From an uncultured Christensenellaceae bacterium (GTDB taxonomy: Bacteria; Bacillota; Clostridia; Christensenellales; UBA3700), in assembly GCA_944380355.1 (NCBI GenBank), contig CALWHJ010000006.1, forward strand, positions 1 through 64,000: a stretch of 64,000 nt of DNA. The letters run 5' to 3'. Shown here in pieces: positions 1-8,400 of the stretch (positions within the stretch are counted from its first letter, which is position 1; every line of letters starts with the position of its first letter). Below the pieces are notes generated by a model. It saw nothing but the letters and a program-made list of their open reading frames with translations, searched no databases and was not told the origin of the DNA. A program made the translations under genes and the position numbers.

Positions 1-70
1 AATATTAACAATGAAATTATCCGCTTGCTTCACATAGCAAGTCGGTAAGAATAAATTACTGAATACCACA

Positions 71-233
71 GGTACCGCCGAGAAGGGGTGCGAAATAGAC
101 TGTAAGCCGTGGATTTTGCGATGCTTTTCCGCGAGAAGGAAGAAGTAATACTTGCCGTATTACGATGACGCCGAACGAAAAAGCGCGGAAAAGACACGCT
201 TACAGACAGTGAGCACCCCTTCGAGGCGGTACC
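71..233. repeat. Hairpin repeat, family A copy 1
   Basis: This is an imperfect palindrome about 163 bp long. The outer arms (71-91 and 213-233) pair with one or two mismatches. Inner arms also pair: CTTTTCCGCG near 124 with CGCGGAAAAG near 186, and the TGTAAGC block near 101 with GCTTACA near 198. The apex contains AATACTTGCCGTATT. The segment TAAGCCGTGGATTTTGCG and the apex recur in the copies at 23.8-24.1 kb. It lies directly upstream of the cobalamin riboswitch, so it may sit in the promoter or leader of that unit. It has no coding potential. Confidence 0.75.
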
Positions 234-245
234 CAAAAAACGCAC

Positions 246-418
246 AAAGGTTGTTTCGGAAGCTAAGCTCCGTACATTAAAAAGGGAACAAGGTGACAAT
301 CCTTGACAGCCCCCGCTACTGTATCGGCTACAAGTATCCAAGGTCACCCGCAAGGGGAAGACGGATATGAGGTCTGAAGCCGTAAGTCAGGAGACCTGCC
401 TTTTGCGAACAAAACTTG
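246..418 (+). promoter_or_regulatory. Cobalamin riboswitch
   Basis: The region has the conserved landmarks of the adenosylcobalamin aptamer in order: AAAGGGAACAAGGTG (near 280), AATCCTTGACAGCCCCCGCTACTG with the B12-box-like GCTACTG (near 299-320), a GGGGAAG segment (near 354), and the 3' signature AAGTCAGGAGACCTGCC (384-400). A terminator hairpin follows about 50 nt downstream, and two genes compatible with vitamin B12 capture and uptake come next. The family normally shuts off expression when cobalamin is abundant. The outer boundaries are approximate because the P1 helix is weak by eye. Confidence 0.93.
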
Positions 419-448
419 TTTCGGCGGGAAATAAAGTTGATTTTTGTC

Positions 449-477
449 AACCCTTTCGTCCCGAAAGGGCTTTTTTC
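449..477 (+). terminator. Rho-independent terminator, riboswitch expression platform
   Basis: CCCTTTCG-TCC-CGAAAGGG is a perfect 8-bp stem followed by GCTTTTTT. Its place between the aptamer and the first ORF fits transcription attenuation by cobalamin. Confidence 0.85.
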
Positions 478-559
478 TTATTTGAGCCTTTGAGTTTTGT
501 TTGCACCGCGTCTTATCTACTATTAATTTATTACGTAAAAAATTTAAAGGAGCAAATAT

Positions 560-1021
560 ATGAAAAAACTCTTAACCGTTATCTTAACTCTTGCACTTTT
601 GTGCACTCTTTCGCTCGCACTCTTTGCGTGCACCGACCCTGCTACTCCCGACGAAGGAACAATGACTCTTGTGCTTCTCGAAGGCGATTACGCAGAAGAA
701 TTTACTGTCGACCTCGACAAACTTACATCTTCCGAACAAAAAAGCCAAGGACTTTTTGCCGTATTCGATTATCTCAAACAGACAGAAGGTCTGACTTATA
801 CTACTGATGCATCCGGATTCCTTACACAAGTCAACGAAATAAAACAAGAAGGCAATAAGTATATCTATCTCTATACAAGCGTAGCAAAAGACGAGGATTT
901 GACGCAATACGCAAGCTCTATCGAATATAAAGGTAATCAATACCCTAACAGCGGCGTAGGCGCGAAAGATATGACAATCGAAAAAGACTGCGTGATCATA
1001 ATATCCGTTATCGTATGGTAA
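560..1021 (+). CDS. DUF4430 (transcobalamin-like) lipoprotein
   Basis: This 153-aa exported lipoprotein has an N-terminal signal peptide (KK, then a hydrophobic stretch) and a lipobox LFAC with Cys24 as the lipidation site. After a short acidic linker comes one small domain of about 110 residues. Its pattern (LFAVFDYLK, then a glycine-centred strand, then YIYLYTS) resembles DUF4430, the fold related to the C-terminal domain of transcobalamin and intrinsic factor. The AAAGGAG site lies a few bases before the ATG. It is the first gene behind the cobalamin riboswitch and terminator, and the next ORF is an ECF S-component 9 bp downstream. I infer that it binds cobalamin or a corrinoid outside the cell and hands it to the membrane transporter. 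The family assignment is by eye. Confidence 0.8.
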   Translation: MKKLLTVILTLALLCTLSLALFACTDPATPDEGTMTLVLLEGDYAEEFTVDLDKLTSSEQKSQGLFAVFDYLKQTEGLTYTTDASGFLTQVNEIKQEGNKYIYLYTSVAKDEDLTQYASSIEYKGNQYPNSGVGAKDMTIEKDCVIIISVIVW

Positions 1022-1030
1022 AAAACTAAA

Positions 1031-1693
1031 ATGACAGACAAGACTATGCACCGTGACAGAGCGGTCAAACTCGCTCTCATAGCCGTTATGGCGGCAACTG
1101 TCGAAGTGGGGAAGCTCGCGCTTGCCTTTATTCCCAACGTGGAAATAGTTACGCTTTTATGCGCGACTTTCGGTTTCGTATTCGGCTGGTCGGGTCTTGT
1201 CGCTACGTATATTTTCGTACTTTTGGAATGCTTTGTCTGGGGCTTCAATACGTGGGTGCTTACGTACGTGATTTACTGGCCCTTGGTAACATTTACGTTT
1301 ATGCTTTTGGGGCGGCGCAACTTCAACAACCGCTTCGTAGCTACGCTTATAGCCGTAACTCTGACCGCCTTTTTCGGAGTACTGAGTTCTTTGGTCGATA
1401 CGGGACTTCTCAGCGGATTCTGGGACAGATTCTGGTACAGATTTTCGATAATATACGTAAGAGGTCTGAGCTTTTATCTTACGCAGATAATATGCAATCT
1501 TTTGCTTTTCCTTTTGGTATTCAAACCTTTGACGGATTACATAGACAAAGTGTGTCCCGCCAGATTCAGAAGTCTGAGGTCGCAAAAAAAAGGAAAGGAG
1601 GCTATGCCTTGTGACGGTATAGGTACCCTCACGAAAAGCGATGTCTCCCAACAAAAGCAATCGTCAGATGATGACGGTAGCGACAGCAAATAG
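1031..1693 (+). CDS. ECF transporter S component, probable cobalamin type
   Basis: This 220-aa integral membrane protein has about six hydrophobic segments between residues 10 and 180. It resembles ECF S-components (a helical substrate-binding subunit that works with a shared EcfA1A2T energizing module). The N-terminal helix with small residues (ALIAVMAATVEVGKLAL) fits the docking helix of this class. The gene has no clear SD and starts 9 bp after the lipoprotein stop, so it is probably translationally coupled. Riboswitch control points to cobalamin or a precursor as substrate. A hydrophilic tail of about 35 residues rich in S, D, Q and K follows the last helix and is unusual for S-components. 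The EcfAT genes are not in the window. Confidence 0.82.
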   Translation: MTDKTMHRDRAVKLALIAVMAATVEVGKLALAFIPNVEIVTLLCATFGFVFGWSGLVATYIFVLLECFVWGFNTWVLTYVIYWPLVTFTFMLLGRRNFNNRFVATLIAVTLTAFFGVLSSLVDTGLLSGFWDRFWYRFSIIYVRGLSFYLTQIICNLLLFLLVFKPLTDYIDKVCPARFRSLRSQKKGKEAMPCDGIGTLTKSDVSQQKQSSDDDGSDSK

Positions 1694-1710
1694 GATTTTT
1701 GAAATTAAAC

Positions 1711-1739
1711 GACGGCAACTGCGCCGTCGCTTTTTTTTT
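1711..1739 (+). terminator. Terminator after the cobalamin uptake genes
   Basis: GACGGC-AACTGC-GCCGTC hairpin followed by nine T residues, just after the ECF S gene. Confidence 0.85.
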
Positions 1740-1852
1740 ATTGATTTTACCGTTATCCCTAAGTGTGGGGTTTTGTTTTGCGGCATTATCAGCTCACGGT
1801 ATTGACAAGAATATAAGCATAATATATAATGATAAAGCAATAGGAGGAGATT

Positions 1853-2209
1853 ATGATACAGGAAAACATAAGAGCGTGTATGCAAACGCTGTCTAGCAAA
1901 CTTTCTTCGGAAACGCTCGCTATGGTCAAGCGCAAAATAGAAAATGCCGACGACAGAATTGCTGAGGAAATTATATTTGCAAAATACGACGAGCCTTGGA
2001 TGATACTGATATTCTCGGTATTGCTCGGCTCTCTCGGCGTGGACAGATTTATTCTGGGCGACGTAGGGCTCGGCGTGTGCAAGCTGCTTTTCGGATGGCT
2101 TACTCTGGGAATATGGCCGCTCGCAGATATATATTTCTGTTACAAAAAGGCGCAGCACCGCAATCTCCAAAGGGTAATGCAAATCCTTGCCGACCACAAC
2201 ATTGCATAA
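1853..2209 (+). CDS. TM2 domain membrane protein
   Basis: This 118-aa protein has a soluble helical N-terminus (residues 1-45) and a TM2 domain (about 48-105): two hydrophobic helices joined by a short turn, with the family signatures GSLGVDRFILGD and G.WPLADI. An AGGAGG site is 5 bp before the ATG. TM2 proteins are small membrane proteins of poorly known function. It lies between two terminators and is probably monocistronic. A second, shorter TM2-like protein is at 38162-38380. Confidence 0.85.
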   Translation: MIQENIRACMQTLSSKLSSETLAMVKRKIENADDRIAEEIIFAKYDEPWMILIFSVLLGSLGVDRFILGDVGLGVCKLLFGWLTLGIWPLADIYFCYKKAQHRNLQRVMQILADHNIA

Positions 2210-2227
2210 TCTAATAACCAAAAAACG

Positions 2228-2254
2228 AAAGACGGCTTGAAGCCGTCTTTTTTA
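2228..2254 (+). terminator. Terminator after the TM2 gene
   Basis: AAAGACGGCTTGAAGCCGTCTTTTTT: a 9-bp stem with a T-run, immediately after the TM2 stop codon. The A-run on the other side could also make it work on the minus strand, behind the MATE gene. Confidence 0.85.
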
Positions 2255-2296
2255 TTTATGTTTTTATTTTTTAGTCTGTCCGACCTAAGCGTCGAC

Positions 2297-3679
2297 TTAA
2301 GCGTCGGTTTTTTTGCTATCCAGAGCTCGCACTTTCGGCTCAGGTACCTTGTCGCCTGACTTCGAGAAAAGTTTTTTTTCGTATACAGCCGCTATTATTA
2401 TCATCACGGCAAATGTAACCGCCTCAACTATATTCATAACGTACCACAGCGAATCTTTGCCCGCAATCGCAGGCATAGCAAACAGCAGTATACTGCTGAG
2501 TATTACGCTTCTGAGAAGGGATACAATCAATGACGCTCCCGCTTTCATTATCGCCTGCAAATAATACGTGGAAAGTATATTCAAAGGCACTATAAGATAA
2601 CAAATACAGTACGTGCGCAAAATGTCAGGCGCGATTTGCTCGACCTGAGGCGTAGTCTTCATAAATATCCTTATAAGCTGCATAGGCATAATCTCTGCAA
2701 CCGACAAAAAGACTACTCCCGCCACTGCGGCCGTTATCCAAGCGTACCTCGAAGCTTTCTTCACTCTGTCGTACTGCATAGCACCGTAATTTACCGACAA
2801 TACCGGCTGAGCTGCCTGTCCTATGCCGTATGCAACGCACTGCACGAAATAATTGATATTGACGATTACGCCGTAGACGGCAAGCGCGTCCTCGTCGAGA
2901 TAATGCATTATCCTGTTGTTGAAAATCAAAACGGTTATGCCCACAGCTATATCTACGATAAAGACGGGAAAACCTATCTTGATAATATCAAAAGCTTTTT
3001 TGAATACGTGGCTAACCTTTGCAAATCTCAACGTACACTTTTTGGAAAAGAAATGCGTACACAGTATTCCTATCGTCAGCACCTGCCCCAAAGAAGTTGC
3101 CAGACCTGCGCCCTCGATACCCATATCGCATACGAATACGAGTACGTAATCACCTATAATATTGAACACTCCGCCGCTTATGACGGCAATCATAGCTTTT
3201 GAAGGAGCGTTGTCGTTACGGATAAAAGGCGTAATCAGCTGTCCGAAAGTAAAAAGCGGTATGAAATATTTTAGCCACTTGATATATGCCAGCGCGTGCG
3301 GAAGTATGTTTTCGCTAGCGCCGAAAAAACTGAGCAATCGCGAGGGGAAAATCAATACCGCAAGCCATACTAAAACGGTAAGAAGCGCGCAAAGCACCGT
3401 CGAAACTGTAAAGTACTCGTCGCCTTCCGCCTTTTTATTCTCTCCTCTGAGTTTTGCCATCAGAACTGCGCCGCCCGTACCCGTGAGAATACCCATTGAC
3501 AAAACTGTAGTCCATATAGGCATTACTATTGCAAGCGCGGAAGAACCGTCGGGCCCCTGATACTGCCCCACCATAATACAGTCGACTATAGAGTATACCG
3601 AAAATATCAAAGCCGCGCCTATGCCCGTCGCGAGATATTTGAAGTACGCCTTTCTGACGTTGCCGCCAAGCAAATCCAT
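2297..3679 (-). CDS. MATE family multidrug/metabolite exporter
   Basis: This 460-aa membrane protein has about twelve transmembrane helices in two six-helix halves. The N-terminal half contains the MATE-like IVDCIMVGQY and the TGTGGAVLMAK stretch. MATE proteins export cationic drugs or metabolites by Na+ or H+ antiport; the substrate cannot be told here. I chose the internal ATG at 3679 (MDLLGGN) because GAGGAGAAGAAT lies just upstream; the longer frame from 3715 has no such site. The last coding bases contain a GACGCTTAAGTCGACGCTTA repeat that gives the tail its aspartate/lysine run. It is isolated, with no partner genes next to it. Confidence 0.9.
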   Translation of the reverse strand: MDLLGGNVRKAYFKYLATGIGAALIFSVYSIVDCIMVGQYQGPDGSSALAIVMPIWTTVLSMGILTGTGGAVLMAKLRGENKKAEGDEYFTVSTVLCALLTVLVWLAVLIFPSRLLSFFGASENILPHALAYIKWLKYFIPLFTFGQLITPFIRNDNAPSKAMIAVISGGVFNIIGDYVLVFVCDMGIEGAGLATSLGQVLTIGILCTHFFSKKCTLRFAKVSHVFKKAFDIIKIGFPVFIVDIAVGITVLIFNNRIMHYLDEDALAVYGVIVNINYFVQCVAYGIGQAAQPVLSVNYGAMQYDRVKKASRYAWITAAVAGVVFLSVAEIMPMQLIRIFMKTTPQVEQIAPDILRTYCICYLIVPLNILSTYYLQAIMKAGASLIVSLLRSVILSSILLFAMPAIAGKDSLWYVMNIVEAVTFAVMIIIAAVYEKKLFSKSGDKVPEPKVRALDSKKTDA

Positions 3680-3861
3680 ATTCTTCTCCTCTATCTTTCC
3701 TGACTTCCCTTGCATTATATCAATACGAATATACTATGTCAATGAAAAGTCCTGCGTTGTTCCTGTATGCGTATAAAAACTTCAATCGGGCTTTAAAGCG
3801 AACCTTTAAGCCGTACGCTACATATACTGTATCAGTCCGGATATCGGACAAGGAGAAGAAT

Positions 3862-4014
3862 ATGTCAGAATTATCAGACAACCGGACTTGCCCCACCGTG
3901 GGCTATCAGGCTGCAACGGTTGCAAAGACCCTTGTTGTTAAAAAAGTAGGGATAGAATACCTACCCCGAATACATACTTCTTCTTCGCTCAGGCTCCGCA
4001 CAAACGGAGCCTGA
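3862..4014 (+). CDS. Uncertain small ORF (50 aa)
   Basis: An AGGAGAAGAAT site sits directly before the ATG, which is the main reason to call it. The peptide begins MSELSDNRTCPTVGYQAATV and then turns basic (residues 21-50). I do not recognise it with confidence. The last nine codons run through a perfect terminator-like hairpin and the stop codon lies at the hairpin's edge. That is odd for a real gene and suggests either a truncated coding remnant or a non-coding RNA that contains an SD-like motif. Upstream is a GTCCGGATATCGGAC palindrome (3836-3850). Confidence 0.35.
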   Translation: MSELSDNRTCPTVGYQAATVAKTLVVKKVGIEYLPRIHTSSSLRLRTNGA

Positions 4015-4020
4015 TTGTTT
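3990..4020 (+). terminator. Terminator overlapping the small ORF
   Basis: CAGGCTCCG-CACAAA-CGGAGCCTG is a perfect 9-bp stem followed by ATTGTTTT. It would end a plus-strand transcript covering about 3770-4020. Confidence 0.75.
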
Positions 4021-4037
4021 TAACAAAAGTACCGCTA

Positions 4038-5213
4038 TTATCTGTAAGCGTCCTTATAAATGGATACGCAATCCTCCAGCGTAAGAGGGTATCTGTCCAC
4101 GGTAAACAGTCCGCCCATACTCTCCATAGCGTTTTTAGCAAGCACGGGGAACTCGTCGGGAGTAATGCCGTAGTCAGACATTTTGAGGTCGTCTACCCCG
4201 CAAGCTTTCTGAAGATTGGACAAAGCCGTGAGGAAGTCCTGAGGCTTTTTCGCATCGGGAATACCCATAAATTTTGCCATATCCACAAACCTTTCGTCGC
4301 ATACGTGCTTGTCTATAAAGAAACGGTAATACGCAAGACTTATCATTATCAATCCCGCGCCGTGAGGCAACTGTTGATGGTACGCGCTCATAGCGTGCTC
4401 GAGCGAATGCTCGCTGGTGCAATTGCCTACAACCATAGAATAGCCCGACATCGTATTTCCGAAAGCAACCTGTGTACGCGCCTCTATGTCGCTTCCGTCC
4501 GCAACGGCACGCGCAAGATAGCCCGCTACCGACTTTATAGCCGTAGAGGCAACCATATCGCTCATAGGATTGGCGATATTGCAAATGTAAGTTTCCGTGC
4601 TGTGGAAAAGCGCGTCAAAGCCTTGATATGCAGTAAACTTGGGCGGTACCGTAACCATTAGCTGAGGGTCGACTATCGCTATTTTGGGGAACAAAGCCTT
4701 ATCTCCGCCGAAGCCTATTTTTTCGTGAGTCTGAGGATTGGTGATAACGCCGTATTCGTCGACTTCCGAGCCTGTGCCTGCCGTGGTCGTAATCGCAACT
4801 ATCGGGATAGGAGTAACGGGAATGGGCTTTCCTTTACCCGTACCGCCCACGACGTAATCCCACAAGTCGCCGTCATTTACTGCCATAGTAGCAATGGCTT
4901 TGCAAGCGTCCATTACGCTGCCGCCGCCTAATGCCACAATAAAATCGCATCCGTTATCGCGGGCAAACTTACCGCCCTTTTCTACGGTAGCTTTGAGAGG
5001 ATTTGCCTCTATCTCGCTGAATAGTACGTATTTGACGTTTGCCATTTCCAGTTGACGCCGGGTGCGCTCGAGCGCGCCGCTCGTCTTTGCGGATTTGCCG
5101 TTGGAAATAACCAAAAGAGCCTTCTTTCCGGGCAAAGACAATTTATGAAGATTGTCAAGCTGTCCCACTCCGAAGTGCACTTCCGTGGGAGCGTAAAAAT
5201 CGTATTTGTTCAT
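4038..5213 (-). CDS. Iron-containing alcohol dehydrogenase (butanol dehydrogenase-like)
   Basis: This 391-aa cytoplasmic group III dehydrogenase probably interconverts aldehydes and primary alcohols with NAD(P)H, as in fermentative alcohol formation. It has the nucleotide-binding GGGSVMDACK (near residue 95), the TTTAGTGSE segment (near 145), and metal ligands in DALFHSTE and in HSLEHAMSAYHQQLPHGAGL, the typical pattern for a divalent iron site. Length and order fit the BdhA/YqhD-like branch. The RBS AAGGCGG lies 6-7 bp before the ATG. It has no operon partner. A second, different iron-type dehydrogenase is at 53757-54968. The exact substrate is not predictable from the sequence. Confidence 0.92.
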   Translation of the reverse strand: MNKYDFYAPTEVHFGVGQLDNLHKLSLPGKKALLVISNGKSAKTSGALERTRRQLEMANVKYVLFSEIEANPLKATVEKGGKFARDNGCDFIVALGGGSVMDACKAIATMAVNDGDLWDYVVGGTGKGKPIPVTPIPIVAITTTAGTGSEVDEYGVITNPQTHEKIGFGGDKALFPKIAIVDPQLMVTVPPKFTAYQGFDALFHSTETYICNIANPMSDMVASTAIKSVAGYLARAVADGSDIEARTQVAFGNTMSGYSMVVGNCTSEHSLEHAMSAYHQQLPHGAGLIMISLAYYRFFIDKHVCDERFVDMAKFMGIPDAKKPQDFLTALSNLQKACGVDDLKMSDYGITPDEFPVLAKNAMESMGGLFTVDRYPLTLEDCVSIYKDAYR

Positions 5214-5383
5214 ATTATACCGCCTTGTATTTTAGTTAAGCGTTGCTTATATTTTAAAGATATCATTTTTAGATTTTTTTATCAATACGGCTAATCAAAA
5301 TTTTACATTTTCTTATTCTGATTTATACGATATTTTTTTAATATCGACTGCCCTAGCTTGTCTTAAATTCGCCGATAAAAGAA

Positions 5384-5407
5384 GACGCCGCGGTTTCCCG
5401 CGGCGTT
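5384..5407 (-). terminator. Terminator of the 3010-aa surface protein gene
   Basis: On the minus strand CGCCGCGG-GAAA-CCGCGGCG is a perfect stem followed by TCTTCTTTTA, 17 bp past the stop codon. Confidence 0.85.
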
Positions 5408-5423
5408 CTTGCGTTTGGATTAG

Positions 5424-8400
5424 TTATACCAAATCTATTACTACTTTGTAGCCCCAAGCGTCGGTATAGCTTACCTGATACTTAGAAGCCGTTTCCGTCT
5501 TAAGGTTGCAGACAATCTCTACGCTTGCGTTGTCGAGAGTCTCAACACCCGTATTTTTGAGTTTACCCTTGACGGTAGCGATACCTTTGCTCTCGTCTAC
5601 CACGATTGTGTAACCTCCTACGAAGTTATCCTTAGTAAGCGATATATTCGCATCTGTCTTCTCGCCTATGAGCGAATTGACGTTGAGAAGCAGATTGTAT
5701 TTGTTGACGGTAATTGCACCTTTATCGTAAGTGTAGATTGATTCTTCTCCTTCAATCACGTCAACCTTGAGGTTGTTGTAGCTCTTGACGATTTCGAGTA
5801 CGTCAGCCATATTGTCGACTTCGACTTTTTCACAGCCTGCTGCTGCGAATACCGCGCCGAATACAACAGCGGTCAAAAGCAATCCTGCTACTGCCATACG
5901 TCTGAGTCTGCTCTTCTTCTCACCCTTTTTGCCTGCGCTCAACGAAAGTGCGATAAGAGCGAAGCCTGTGCTGACAGAAGACATTGTCCAGCTTACTGCG
6001 ATTGCCGTCGAGCGATAACCCGCCATCTTGGAACCTGTCGACAACGCGCTGGAGATTGCTCCGATAAGTTCTCCCGAAACCTGCTCGTACTGAGCGAGAA
6101 GGTTTGCATAAGCCTCGTCGTATTCCTTGCTTTCGCCGTCAGGGTCTTTTGCGTAAGTCTTGAATACTTCGAACGCAGCTATATCCTCTTTGCCGAACGT
6201 ATCGTCGAAAGTCTCTTTGATGTACTCGTAAAGAGCGGCTTTGGTAATCTTCTTTTCGACAAGTACGGTCTTGCTCGCAAGATAGTTGTTACCCTCGTTG
6301 TACTTGAGGTATATATCGTATTTGTCACTCATACCCACGCTCAGCGTAAGAGATTCCAGCTTCTGCCACGACTTGTTGTCGAAGGAATAGTAAGCGTCCT
6401 CCAAACCGTTTTTGAGTTCGAAAGTAACCGTCTTGTAGCCTACGGTCATATCCGCTTCCATAAGTCTCGACGCCTTTTCGATTTCGTAGGTTGTGGATAT
6501 CGTATTGGACGAGAAGTTCTTAGCCGAATCTGTCGACAGCGTTGCCATAACGGTATACTTGCCTGCGTTTACGATTTGGCTTTCGCCGCTTGCAAAAGTC
6601 AATTCTATGCCGATATCCTCGATAGTAAAGTTTTCTTCTTCACCTATTACGGTATTGATGCGGAAGAATTGTCTGAAGTACTCCAAGTCTACGGCTTCGC
6701 CGTCATAAGTCTTGCCGCTAACGGTTTCGGGCGCACGTACAATAGTTACGTTTCTCTTCGCGATAGACCACTCGACGGGTATATCCGTAACGGAGCCGTC
6801 AAAAACGGAGTTGTCAATTGACCATACGCAGTTTTCTTTGTCGCGGAGTACGATATACGCAGTGTAGTTGCCTGCGTCCGTCTTGACGTTGTCGATAATA
6901 CCGTAGTACTCGCCGTCAATACCCGCGTCGTAAACAAAAGTCTGCTCATTGCCGTTGTAGATAAACGTCTGACGCAAAAACTCGTTGGGAGTAATCGAAC
7001 GTTTTTCGACCGTAAGTCCCGTGAGCAAGGCAGACTTTGTAATATCGTCTTCGGTATAGGTAATTTCGATACCTTCCTCGGTATGCTTTACTTCCATTTT
7101 CTGTACGGTAACCACAAAGTCGGAAACAGTCTTGTTCGTACCGTCGGTGTAGTATGCCGTAACTTCCATACCGTTTCTGTTGAAAGGCTCGAAAGCGATA
7201 TATGCAGTCTTGGAAGGCTGAGCAGTAATTTCTATTCTGTCAAGCTGAGCCGTAGATACGGTAACCACGAAAGTAGTATCCTCAACGCTAAGCGAAGTAT
7301 CGCTTCCGGTATAGTGTACCGTAATTACGGAAGAAGCCTTGCTAAAGTCGCCCGAAAGCTCATACTCTTCGATAACGCCGTATTCGCTGCCGTCATTGTT
7401 GTAGCCCGTAACGGTAAGATTGGACTTGATGCTGTCGAGAGGAGTGTTGGGATAAACAATAAGACCTTCCTGGACGAATACCGCTTTGATAGAAGCGAGT
7501 TCGACAAGTACGATATTGACCGCAAAGTCATCGGTAATTCCCTCATCCGCAAGATAATAGATATTGAATATCTTAGCACCCGTTGAGATTTCGCCTTCGA
7601 TTCTCACAAGCTCCGGCGAGATTGATTCGACAAGCGAACCGTCATTGTTAACGCCCGAGATGTCGAGGTAGTTTTTGATATCGTCGAGCGAGAAGCTCGT
7701 ATATATCGTTACGCCCTCCTTGACCTCAGCCGTTATGCTCTTGAGTGCGATTGCCGTTATGCTCAGGTTGTAATTGCCCGTAAGCGTATTGTAGTTTTTA
7801 GTATCCGTAGGCAGGAACTTCCAAGCGTATTCGCTCTTGCCGAGTTGCAAAACGCTGTCCGTCCATACGATAGTACCTAAGGTATCTCCCGCAGAGACGT
7901 CGATTTGAGGCATCTCGTGTCCGTCATAGAATACTTCGCCTTCTACCTGAGGATTTACCGTAGGCATAGCCTTTGCGATAGACCACGAGAATGTTTTGTC
8001 CGCCGTAGTCTGAGTATCTGCCCAAACGTAGTTTTTCTTGTCTACAAGTTTTACGGTAGCGGTATAATTTCCCGCATCGGTAGCCTTATTGCCGCTGACC
8101 GCGTACAACGCGCTGTCACCCACAACGTAGGTTTGTTCCTGAGTATTGTAGGTAAAGCTCTGAGCAGCGGGAGTAGGCACCTCTGCCGTAGCGGGCGTAA
8201 CAGTATATTTGATGCTTACCGAGCTTGCCTTGTAGTTGGTTACGGAAGAAGCGAGTTTTGCGGTGAGCGTATATATGCCTACGTTGCTGACCGTTTCTCC
8301 CGCACCCGTAACGGTTACCGCGAGAGCAAGCGCGCCTTCGGAAAGCACTCCCGCAGGAGCGGTAAAGTACGTAGCAAGTTCTTCCGAAGTAACTTCGCCT

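Noticed and set aside
3770-4020. 6S RNA, SRP RNA or another known RNA
   Set aside because: None of the conserved motifs of these RNAs can be seen.
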